The notes beneath the pieces are model-generated. The model was not told the origin of the DNA and ran no database searches. It saw only the letters and a list, made by a program, of their open reading frames with translations. From Coraliomargarita algicola (lineage in GTDB: Bacteria; Verrucomicrobiota; Verrucomicrobiia; Opitutales; Coraliomargaritaceae): a stretch of DNA of 64,000 bases. The DNA lies in the NCBI RefSeq assembly GCF_033878955.1, contig NZ_CP138858.1, positions 1,674,001-1,738,000 of the forward strand, given 5' to 3'. Positions 57,202 to 64,000 of the stretch are shown here, one piece after another; the stretch's first letter is position 1, and every line of letters starts with the position of its first letter. Both the position numbers and the translations under genes were made by a program.

Positions 57202-58352
57202 TGACTCACATTCTGATTGTTTCTGAACCAGGCATCGACGGCGTCTTTCGTCATGTCGAAGGGCTAATCCATTATCTATTAGAATCGGGCGTGAAAGTAG
57301 ATTTCGCTTATTCATCGACACGCGCGGGTCCTACTCTCATAGAATTAGTTCATAATGTTAAGGCCGCAGGCGGTGAAAGTATTGATCTGGCAACGAGCAA
57401 TGCCCCCTCAATCAAAGATTTGCGTGCGCTAATACGCTTAAGAGCATTTGTTCAAAGGCGGCAACCGAATGTCATCCATGGCCATTCATCCAAAGCAGGT
57501 GCCCTCGTTCGCCTGCTCCCGATACAAAAACATATTCGCCGGTATTACACTCCACATGCTTACTATGGAATGGGGGGCAACAAAGGCCTAAAAGCATCCG
57601 TATTTAACGTAATTGAGCAATTACTGGGAAACTGTGGCCGCACCATTCACCTATCCCCCGAAGAATCTGATTTCGCCAAGTCAACACTTAGGCTCACTAA
57701 GGCTGAGAGCATAATCATTCCCAATGGAGTCGACTTCTCACTCTTTCGTCCTTGCACGTCCACGAGTGAACGCCTGCAAATACGTCAAGAACTTGGAATC
57801 GTGCCAGATGACATTGTAATTGGATCGATTGGACGTCTTAGCTATCAAAAAGATCCGGGCACGCTTTATCGCGCTTTTGCTCATTTCCGACGAAATACAA
57901 AAAATACCGACAATGTGAAATTACTACATGTTGGCAATGGTGAGGTCAAAGACACCGTGGAACTGACAGAGCTGGCGGAGCAGCTAGAGATCACGGAACA
58001 TATAATACGTCCCCCCTATCGGACAGACCCTGAAGTTTTCTATCGGGCGATGGACGCGTTTTGTCTCAGTAGCCGCTACGAAGGCCTTCCTTACACAGGT
58101 TTAGAAGCGTTAGCTAGCAATTTGCCATTAATTCTAGCAGACTCTCCAGGCTTAAAATCTTTCGGCAACATTCAGTATGGCTTCAATCAAGTTTATTACG
58201 GAAAAACAGAGTGCCCCCAAAGTATCGCAAATGCGATGCAGCAATGGTTTAAAGCTAAACATATAACCACAGAGCATCGCGCACTAGCAGAACAGCACTT
58301 TTCGATTCAAGTCGCCTGTCGTCAAATTTTGGAATTATATCAAACAGAGTGA
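57201..58352 (+). CDS. Glycosyltransferase family 4
   Basis: A 383-residue GT4 enzyme. N-terminal MTHILIVSEPGIDGVFRHVE, HGHSSKAGALVRLL and YYTPHAYYGMGG are typical of a WecA/WbnH-like group. The donor domain has GSIGRLSYQKDPGTLYRA and SSRYEGLPYTGLEALASNL. It is the last gene of the main plus-strand run, convergent with the O-antigen ligase-type gene. Confidence 0.87.
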   Translation: MTHILIVSEPGIDGVFRHVEGLIHYLLESGVKVDFAYSSTRAGPTLIELVHNVKAAGGESIDLATSNAPSIKDLRALIRLRAFVQRRQPNVIHGHSSKAGALVRLLPIQKHIRRYYTPHAYYGMGGNKGLKASVFNVIEQLLGNCGRTIHLSPEESDFAKSTLRLTKAESIIIPNGVDFSLFRPCTSTSERLQIRQELGIVPDDIVIGSIGRLSYQKDPGTLYRAFAHFRRNTKNTDNVKLLHVGNGEVKDTVELTELAEQLEITEHIIRPPYRTDPEVFYRAMDAFCLSSRYEGLPYTGLEALASNLPLILADSPGLKSFGNIQYGFNQVYYGKTECPQSIANAMQQWFKAKHITTEHRALAEQHFSIQVACRQILELYQTE

Positions 58353-58380
58353 GTCACGATTCGAGACACAGAATATGCGA

Positions 58381-59760
58381 TCAGCTATGATCTAAAACCA
58401 ACCTACCGTGATCGTTATTATATGCATAGTTTACAGCCACAGTTCCTACAAGTAACACTCCCATCGCAATAGCAGGTGCCGACAACGTAAAATCAAAACA
58501 AGCACTCACAGCCACCAAAATTACAGCCAATAGTGGCCAACGACTATAACGGTTATTGAGTATATCACGTTTGCGAAGTCCGATTAATAGCACGAAAAAA
58601 GGAGCGAATAGTAAGCAACAGCCGATCAACCCCATCTCACTCAGTGATTGCAAATAATCAGAGTGGGTAAATTCATAAGCCACCGGATAAGTGAAACCTT
58701 CGGGATAAAACTCAGCTCCAGCATAGACAGGATGAATATGAATAAAGCTGCCGATCCCCCAACCCCAGAATGGTTTATCTCGTATCATCAGCCAAGTATC
58801 ACGATAAAGCGCAAGACGCTTAACATGATGCAAGTCGCGTGCTTTAATTGCCTGCAGCTGTCCTTCACTGCGCTGCAAAGAGCGCTGAATTTGTGGGGCT
58901 GACAACTGATAAATTGCGAAACAACTGAGCATTGGCAGCACAATAGCAAGTAGCAAACCCAGAGCTCTACGTTTAGCAATTAATCGATGAAATAAAGATA
59001 TCAAAAAATAAAACAGCAAGAGCAACGCTAACAAAGCCGCGCCTCTGGCTTCAGCCAATGCGATACTAACAAATATTAAACTTAAAAAAAGAGCATACGC
59101 GATACTCGTCTCAGGGATGTGGGCACTGCGACACTCCTTAAAGTAATGATAACTAAATCGCCCCATACCAATCCCAATACAAATAAGAGCAAAATAAGCG
59201 TAATGATTCTTATAGAAAAAAGTGGCAAAGGCACAAGGCTCACGAAATTCAAAAATCCATAGAAACGCTTGAGTACCGCTAAGCTTCATCAAGCTACCGA
59301 TCACCGCCAACATACAGCCAAAAAATAGAATCATATTTAAGCTACGCCGTATACCGCGTCGGCTCAAAGGAGCGACCAGCAAGTACATTGTCATAAAAAA
59401 TAATCCAATAAGAAACTGAAGAAACAAACGACTGCGCTCAGGGTTAGGCGTCGTCGGAAAAAACATCTGATAATCCAAAGGTAACAAAGGGCTGAACAGG
59501 TTATTATAAATCGTGGTATAATTTGGATTAAATAAACTATAACTAAAAAACGCAGAGAACGCCATCCACGGAAGCCACACGCCCAATAGCCAAAACACGG
59601 GACCATGCCCCAGCAGACAACATCGCGTCGCCACCAGACGAGCACACAAAGGCACCGAATTCATCCAAAGTGCAAGGGCCCCCCACTCATAAACCCAATC
59701 ATAGCGCCCACCATTAGCCATCACGAGAACAAGTAGGATCACAACATTATAGAGTAGCAT
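58381..59760 (-). CDS. O-antigen ligase family protein
   Basis: A 459-residue integral membrane protein with about 11-12 hydrophobic segments. The Wzy_C motif is clear: GWGIGSFIHIHPVYAGAEF then YEFTHSDYLQSLSEMGLIGC. I used ATG 59760; a TTG at 59808 would add 16 residues. It is the only minus-strand gene in the locus. It could ligate or polymerise the exopolysaccharide; the other Wzy-like protein lies at 47888. Confidence 0.83.
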   Translation of the reverse strand: MLLYNVVILLVLVMANGGRYDWVYEWGALALWMNSVPLCARLVATRCCLLGHGPVFWLLGVWLPWMAFSAFFSYSLFNPNYTTIYNNLFSPLLPLDYQMFFPTTPNPERSRLFLQFLIGLFFMTMYLLVAPLSRRGIRRSLNMILFFGCMLAVIGSLMKLSGTQAFLWIFEFREPCAFATFFYKNHYAYFALICIGIGMGRFSYHYFKECRSAHIPETSIAYALFLSLIFVSIALAEARGAALLALLLLFYFLISLFHRLIAKRRALGLLLAIVLPMLSCFAIYQLSAPQIQRSLQRSEGQLQAIKARDLHHVKRLALYRDTWLMIRDKPFWGWGIGSFIHIHPVYAGAEFYPEGFTYPVAYEFTHSDYLQSLSEMGLIGCCLLFAPFFVLLIGLRKRDILNNRYSRWPLLAVILVAVSACFDFTLSAPAIAMGVLLVGTVAVNYAYNNDHGRLVLDHS

Positions 59761-59902
59761 AAAAATAGTTGGTACAATGAATGCGTGCGGCACTAAAATT
59801 GCTAACAATAGAAATATTTACAATAACGCAAACCACATTTCTTACAAGCAATGCAAGAATCCTACCACTGATACAAAAACCTTCACATACGAGCAAAACA
59901 CT

Positions 59903-60412
59903 ATGAAAACGAGATTCGCACTCTGCCTAATAGGCATACTCGGATACCTCTCACTGGTATCTGCACAGAATACTGCGGCTGAGGTTTCCGAAATCACGAC
60001 GATCACACTTACAGAAGAACTCACGACTGCTAAAACTCAAACTGAGGTCGAAGCTGCAATCGCAAAAGCAATTGAAGCCAACATCCCTCTAGAGGAAATC
60101 ACAGCGATTGCTAAAGCTGTTGCAGTCAAAAACCCGTTGCTCGCTCGGCTCACTATTCCTAAATTAATTGCCACTATCCGAGGTCAGAACGATCAAGGAG
60201 GCACAAACGAGCCAAATCAGCTCCAGGAAATTGAACCCACAGGTAATGATACATTACAGACTGAATTGAGTGAAACGAACAAGAAAAAGATCCCAAAGGC
60301 ACCACTCAATCAGAACGTTGGTATCATCGGCGGGTCCACAACAAGCAAAGAACCTAGCAACATCCCTGCTGGTGGGACCAATGCGATCGAAACAGGTTCA
60401 ACCTACAACTGA
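59903..60412 (+). CDS. Small secreted protein of unknown function
   Basis: A 169-residue exported protein: signal peptide MKTRFALCLIGILGYLSLVSA (cleavage after SA likely), an Ala/Glu/Thr-rich helical stretch (EVEAAIAKAIEANIPLEEIT), and a low-complexity, Gly/Asn/Thr-rich tail (PAGGTNAIETGSTYN). I do not recognise a domain. It lies between the divergent ligase-type gene and VanZ, so a role in polymer assembly or a matrix protein is possible. Confidence 0.62.
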   Translation: MKTRFALCLIGILGYLSLVSAQNTAAEVSEITTITLTEELTTAKTQTEVEAAIAKAIEANIPLEEITAIAKAVAVKNPLLARLTIPKLIATIRGQNDQGGTNEPNQLQEIEPTGNDTLQTELSETNKKKIPKAPLNQNVGIIGGSTTSKEPSNIPAGGTNAIETGSTYN

Positions 60413-60487
60413 TCGACTCTAGGTAAGCCTTGAAAGTAAATTTGCACAGAAGAACGAATATAAACTAGAGTTGATATAGGGCAAAAC

Positions 60488-60943
60488 ATGACAGATTTGC
60501 TAGTTCGCATATTAAGACTTCGTGTCGCGCTACTGGGCTTAGTGGGCTTCGCTTTAATAGCCTATTTATCCTGGCGCCCATCCCCGGACCTGACCGACAT
60601 TACCTGGCTACCCAACTGGTTATCAACTTGGAGCAACCTACCAGGCAATTGGGATCGGCGCACTTTCGTCCCCCATTTTCTACTAAGCAGCTATATCGCG
60701 GCAGAGATGACATGGAGCTTCCGACATTCCAAAAGTTTACCATTCTTACTATGGATTCTCGGCGTGTATGCATTAGGGGCACTACTCATCATGACTGAAT
60801 GCGCTCAAGTATGGATCCCCGGGCGCTTTGCTTCTTGGAGCGACATGCGATGGGGAGGCTTAGGCATTCTACTAGGAGGCTGGCCTATTTTTGTTAAGAG
60901 TATAATTTGTAGCATTCGCGAAGCACTAACGACAGAGAGATAA
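60488..60943 (+). CDS. VanZ-like membrane protein
   Basis: A 151-residue protein with three to four hydrophobic segments. The C-terminal ECAQVWIPGRFASWSDMRWG and GGLGILLGG match VanZ-like proteins (pattern ECxQ...R..s..D). Such proteins are frequent in exopolysaccharide loci, with no settled role. It is about 125 bases before the priming transferase gene. Confidence 0.75.
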   Translation: MTDLLVRILRLRVALLGLVGFALIAYLSWRPSPDLTDITWLPNWLSTWSNLPGNWDRRTFVPHFLLSSYIAAEMTWSFRHSKSLPFLLWILGVYALGALLIMTECAQVWIPGRFASWSDMRWGGLGILLGGWPIFVKSIICSIREALTTER

Positions 60944-61069
60944 ACTTTATCTGATCAAAATACACCAACGGTTTTATTTTGGCACAAAACATGTTTCCAC
61001 AAAAGGAACAATTTCTAAAAATAGAAACTCACTACCAATCAAAACGAGCGTTAATTCACTACCGTAATC

Positions 61070-61717
61070 ATGAAAGCTTCTACTCATGCACAGCCATGGC
61101 TGCTACCACATGCGGAACGCCATACAGCGACCCGCTCCACCTTGATGCTAATCTTCCTAGGGGATTTAATCGTCATTACAATCGCGGCAGTCACAGCCCA
61201 TTACTTCAAATTTTCCTCCTCAGGCGCGCAGGCAGCATCTGAATGGCTTACCAGCTTCCAAGCTTATAAAATTCACATTCTATTAAGTGTCATTACAATG
61301 GCAACGGTCCTCTACTTCAAGGAGAGCTATGCATTACAGCAGTTAGCTAGATATCGGTATGGAGCCCTGCACATGTTTTCCTGCGCGTTGCTATGGTCAC
61401 TCATCTTTCTCTCTGGCTCACTTTTTTTAAATATCAATCCACCGATTTCACGCTTATGGGTGGGTATGACAGGCTTACTGAGTGGATGCGGTCTAGCAAT
61501 ATGGAGGTACTCTTTATGCCGCTATCTAATAGGTCGAAACATGCTACAAACGAGTCGACGTACAACGCTAATCGTAGGCTGGAATAATACCGTAGAGAAT
61601 ATCTATCAACGCTCCGAAGCCTCGAACCATCGAGGCACATTTTGTCCCTTTCGCATACGTTCACTTGTCATTCTCGAAGACGAGGGCACTGGCACGAACA
61701 CCAAGGTACCCTGCTAG
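61070..61717 (+). CDS. Priming undecaprenyl-phosphate sugar transferase, N-terminal fragment (frameshifted)
   Basis: Residues about 1-215: four membrane helices (FLGDLIVITIAAVTAHYF, ILLSVITMATVLYF, FSCALLWSLIFLSG, ISRLWVGMTGLLSGC) and the start of a CoA-binding-like cytoplasmic domain (TTLIVGWNNTVENIYQRSE). The frame ends at VPC-stop. Homologous sequence resumes in the -1 frame as LLGYIEAVKL (61712-61740) and then, after a second -1 slip, as KDIERLLQSGRHDT in the frame of the C-terminal part. These are two missing bases, one in a C run and one in an A run. Confidence 0.78.
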   Translation: MKASTHAQPWLLPHAERHTATRSTLMLIFLGDLIVITIAAVTAHYFKFSSSGAQAASEWLTSFQAYKIHILLSVITMATVLYFKESYALQQLARYRYGALHMFSCALLWSLIFLSGSLFLNINPPISRLWVGMTGLLSGCGLAIWRYSLCRYLIGRNMLQTSRRTTLIVGWNNTVENIYQRSEASNHRGTFCPFRIRSLVILEDEGTGTNTKVPC

Positions 61718-62540
61718 GATATATAGAGGCAGTAAAATTAAAGACATTGAGCGTCTGCTACAAAGCGGTCGCCATGACACTCTAATCTTAGCCGAGTCAA
61801 ATCTACCAGCAAAAACAATGCTGCGCATCCAAGAAATCTGTGGACGTGAGATGATAGACTTCATGGTGATACCGGACTTCGTTCACACGCTCAACGCATG
61901 CCTGCGAATTGAATCTTTCGCAGGGCTCCCCATGTTAACCCAAGGCCAACGGGAGATCAGCCGTACTTTTAATGCTTTAATCAAACGTAGTTTCGACATC
62001 ATTGGAGCAGTCATGGGATTGCTAGCCTTCACACCTGTCATTGCCTACTTTTGCTGGCGAGTCTATCGAGAATCACCAGGAGCCGTCTTCTACCGTCAAG
62101 TACGCCTGGGCGAAAATGGACGCCCCTTTGAAATTATAAAGATTCGAAGCATGCGCTTGGACGCCGAAAAACAAACAGGTGCAAAATGGTGCACCCAAGA
62201 CGACCCTCGTCGTCTCAGTGTGGGCACATTTATGCGAAAGTATAATATCGATGAATTGCCTCAATTTTGGAATGTATTAAAGGGGGACATGAGCTTGGTC
62301 GGCCCGAGACCCGAACGCCCCGAACTGATTGAAAACTTCAAACACGAAATCAGCTTCTACAACATACGTCACATAGTCAAACCTGGCATCACCGGGTGGG
62401 CACAGATAAATGGCTGGCGTGGCGATACATCACTTCAATCGCGCATTGCCTGCGATCTGGAATACATCGAACGCTGGAACTTCTGGTTTGATATTTACAT
62501 CTGTCTGCGGACACTACGATCCAATAAGAATGCTTACTAA
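61665..62540 (+). CDS. Priming undecaprenyl-phosphate sugar transferase, C-terminal fragment
   Basis: The real homologous part begins about 61742 (KDIERLLQSG). It carries the bacterial sugar transferase domain (PF02397 type): IKRSFDIIGAVMGLLAF membrane helix, FEIIKIRSMRLDAE, and the conserved DELPQFWNVLKGDMSLVGPR with the following GITGWAQINGWRG. It links the first sugar-1-phosphate to undecaprenyl phosphate. The start at 61665 is a TTG inside the other fragment and is not a credible translation start. Restored, the protein is about 490 residues, as in WcaJ/WbaP relatives. Confidence 0.82.
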   Translation: MSFSKTRALARTPRYPARIYRGSKIKDIERLLQSGRHDTLILAESNLPAKTMLRIQEICGREMIDFMVIPDFVHTLNACLRIESFAGLPMLTQGQREISRTFNALIKRSFDIIGAVMGLLAFTPVIAYFCWRVYRESPGAVFYRQVRLGENGRPFEIIKIRSMRLDAEKQTGAKWCTQDDPRRLSVGTFMRKYNIDELPQFWNVLKGDMSLVGPRPERPELIENFKHEISFYNIRHIVKPGITGWAQINGWRGDTSLQSRIACDLEYIERWNFWFDIYICLRTLRSNKNAY

Positions 62541-62568
62541 ATTCGCGCATTAATAAATATATTGAGCT

Positions 62569-62602
62569 AAACTCCGTTCTTTCCATAGGGCGGAGTTTTT
62601 TT
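62569..62602 (+). terminator. Rho-independent terminator after the priming transferase
   Basis: An 8-bp stem AAACTCCG/CGGAGTTT (62569-62576 and 62591-62598) with a 14-base loop, followed by a run of T through 62602. It would end transcription of the exopolysaccharide locus. Confidence 0.8.
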
Positions 62603-62669
62603 CTTCACGGAAGCGACGATCACTAACATCAAGTCCGAAATTGTAACTTGATAATTTTCAATAGCATGC

Positions 62670-62698
62670 AATCCTGCATTTAGAATAGATGCAGGATT
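62670..62698. promoter_or_regulatory. Perfect 10-bp inverted repeat upstream of the HTH gene
   Basis: AATCCTGCAT and ATGCAGGATT separated by 9 bases (TTAGAATAG), 61 bases before the HTH gene start. No T-run follows. A likely operator, perhaps for autoregulation, though a hairpin in the transcript is also possible. Confidence 0.5.
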
Positions 62699-62759
62699 AC
62701 AGCATTTAACTGATAAAGCCCCCACCTTCCCCAGACACTAAGTAAAAGTCGAAAGCTCA

Positions 62760-63194
62760 ATGAAAAGCCACCTAGGCAACATTATCTACGAACTGGTCGA
62801 AAACAACCAAGGCAGCATTCAAGACTTGGCGACAAAAGTTCCCAACACGAATTCTTCAACGTTTTCGAAAATCCGAGCAGGCAGCTACGTCCGAATCAGC
62901 GACGAACGACTCGAAGCGATTGCTGAGGCCCTCGCCAAGGATTCTCCCGGAATCAAAACCGAAATCATATGCGAATATCTCAAAGATATGTGTCCACGTA
63001 ACTTCCGACACTTGATCGCCATCAAACCCAAGAAAGCACTCTCACCACAGCATAGGCATGAAAGCAGTGGCATCAACGAGACTTTAGATATCTTAGGACA
63101 AGCTGCAGCTAAAGACACTGCCTTTAAAACACATCTAGATTCACTGCGCACACTCGCAGAAAGTGTCATCGAAAGTAAAAGACGAAACACTTAG
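62760..63194 (+). CDS. Small HTH (XRE-like) protein
   Basis: A 144-residue protein. Residues about 5-70 resemble a Cro/CI helix-turn-helix (GSIQDLATKVPNTNSSTFSK, then ISDERLEAIAEAL). The rest is helical and charged without recognised domain (ETLDILGQAAAKDTAFKTH). It is monocistronic between the terminator and htpG. DNA binding is inferred from the motif alone. Confidence 0.62.
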   Translation: MKSHLGNIIYELVENNQGSIQDLATKVPNTNSSTFSKIRAGSYVRISDERLEAIAEALAKDSPGIKTEIICEYLKDMCPRNFRHLIAIKPKKALSPQHRHESSGINETLDILGQAAAKDTAFKTHLDSLRTLAESVIESKRRNT

Positions 63195-63305
63195 CGTGCG
63201 CCAAAACCGCGCACAAACGCCACAAGCAGCTGTCCATAAATAAGATACGAAACAACGGGACAAGCACACAGCTGCTTATTGTTTCATCTAAATCGCATTC
63301 ACAAA

Positions 63306-63334
63306 TCAAAAAATCACAACTCTTGATTTTTTGA
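63306..63334. promoter_or_regulatory. Perfect 11-bp A/T-rich inverted repeat upstream of htpG
   Basis: TCAAAAAATCA and TGATTTTTTGA with a 7-base loop, 97 bases before htpG and 112 after the HTH gene. It is not a CIRCE element. It may be a weak bidirectional terminator or an operator. Confidence 0.45.
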
Positions 63335-63430
63335 AAAACTGCACTACGCTTCCGCGCTTCTCTGGGATAAGGCATGCCCTGCGCCCAAATTCCTTTTTTC
63401 AACGAAACTAAATTACACCATAAAACAACT

Positions 63431-64000
63431 ATGAGCACACAAGCACCTGAACGCCACGAATTCCAAGCCGAGGTCAAGCAAGTCCTCGATATCGTCGTCC
63501 ACTCGCTCTACACGGACAAAGAAATCTTCGTCCGTGAGCTCGTCTCCAATGCGTCTGACGCCACAGAGAAGCTACGCCATACGCAAGTTGCCGAGAAGGA
63601 TGCCGATATCTTCGACGCGGATCTCGACCTGGAAATTCAAGTCACCTCCGACGAAGAAGCCGGCGAAATCACCATCCGCGACTTCGGCATCGGCATGACC
63701 CACGATGAGTTGATCGAGAACCTCGGCACCATCGCTCACTCTGGCTCCAAAGCCTTCCTTAACGCGCTCAAAGAGAGTGGCGAGCGCAACGACAATCTGA
63801 TCGGTCAGTTCGGTGTCGGCTTCTACTCGGTCTTTATGGTCGCCGATTCCGTCAAGGTATACACACGCTCCTGGAAAAAAGAGGGCGAGTGCTACTGCTG
63901 GTCCAGCGATGGCTCCGGTGCCTACGAGATCGAACAAGTCGAAGGTGAACGCCGTGGCACACGTATCGTGATTTCACTCAAGGATGAATATAAGGACTTC
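63431..64000 (+). CDS. htpG: Molecular chaperone HtpG (Hsp90), 5' part
   Basis: The first 190 residues of bacterial Hsp90, cut by the window edge. The N-terminal ATPase domain is plain: FQAEVKQVLDIVVHSLYTDK, the nucleotide-binding asparagine in RELVSNASDATEKLR, IRDFGIGMT, and the glycine-rich GQFGVGFYSVFMVADSV. Start ATG 63431 (MSTQAPERHEF). It works as an ATP-driven chaperone in the cytoplasm. Confidence 0.95.
   Translation, partial: MSTQAPERHEFQAEVKQVLDIVVHSLYTDKEIFVRELVSNASDATEKLRHTQVAEKDADIFDADLDLEIQVTSDEEAGEITIRDFGIGMTHDELIENLGTIAHSGSKAFLNALKESGERNDNLIGQFGVGFYSVFMVADSVKVYTRSWKKEGECYCWSSDGSGAYEIEQVEGERRGTRIVISLKDEYKDF

Overview
The window looks like a chromosomal segment from a marine-type member of Verrucomicrobiota, probably class Opitutia (Puniceicoccaceae/Coraliomargarita relatives). 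This is an inference from gene content: a Gram-negative envelope (lipid A acyltransferase, MsbA-like exporter, LptG-type permease, polysaccharide export porin), menaquinone synthesis, tandem fucosidases and small DUF4126/DUF4250/DUF3568/GYF_2 proteins. No rRNA or 16S-type marker is present to prove it. No tRNA, rRNA, CRISPR array, integrase or intact insertion sequence was seen.

Layout. (1) 18-3588, minus strand: the end of a pseudaminic acid operon (pseB, pseC, pseF, associated methylase) that runs off the left edge, preceded by a lipid A acyltransferase. (2) 4873-8188: an MsbA-type ABC exporter convergent with a DUF4126-menA pair. (3) 8425-26655: a glycan-degradation island with a secreted SGNH esterase on plus, then on minus a BNR_4 propeller protein, a large secreted clan GH-A-like hydrolase with carbohydrate-binding modules, two GH29 fucosidases flanking an alpha/beta hydrolase, an SGNH-CE4 fusion esterase, an SGNH pseudo-enzyme and a GH2 beta-galactosidase. 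It holds a relic of a sialate O-acetylesterase and no sulfatase. (4) 26788-39120: mostly housekeeping and envelope genes (DUF2254, RlmI-like methyltransferase, LptG, an NSS transporter with its tiny MetS-like partner, an HPt protein, a lone GT4, GYF_2 protein, YihY, PpiD-like chaperone, DUF4250, DUF3568 lipoprotein). (5) 39645-62540: a Wzx/Wzy-type exopolysaccharide locus with epimerase, outer-membrane barrel, Wza-like exporter, Wzc-like autokinase, about eight glycosyltransferases, two hexapeptide acyltransferases, flippase, polymerase, an O-antigen ligase-type protein, VanZ and the priming sugar transferase. (6) 62760-64000: a small HTH protein and the start of htpG.

Working logic. The degradation island would take up and trim an acylated, fucose- and galactose-containing glycan: secreted enzymes carry signal peptides, whereas GH2 and both GH29 enzymes lack them and probably act inside the cell. 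The exopolysaccharide locus carries a full set: priming transferase, glycosyltransferases, flippase, polymerase, co-polymerase/kinase and exporter.

Most notable: four genes are broken by single-base slips (the GH-A-like hydrolase, the Wzc kinase, one GT4 and the priming transferase, the last with two slips). In each case the homologous sequence continues cleanly in another frame. Three of the four lie in the exopolysaccharide locus. Either the sequence has residual indel errors or this strain has lost exopolysaccharide production. Base composition also shifts by eye: about 49-54 kb is clearly richer in A/T than 30-38 kb.
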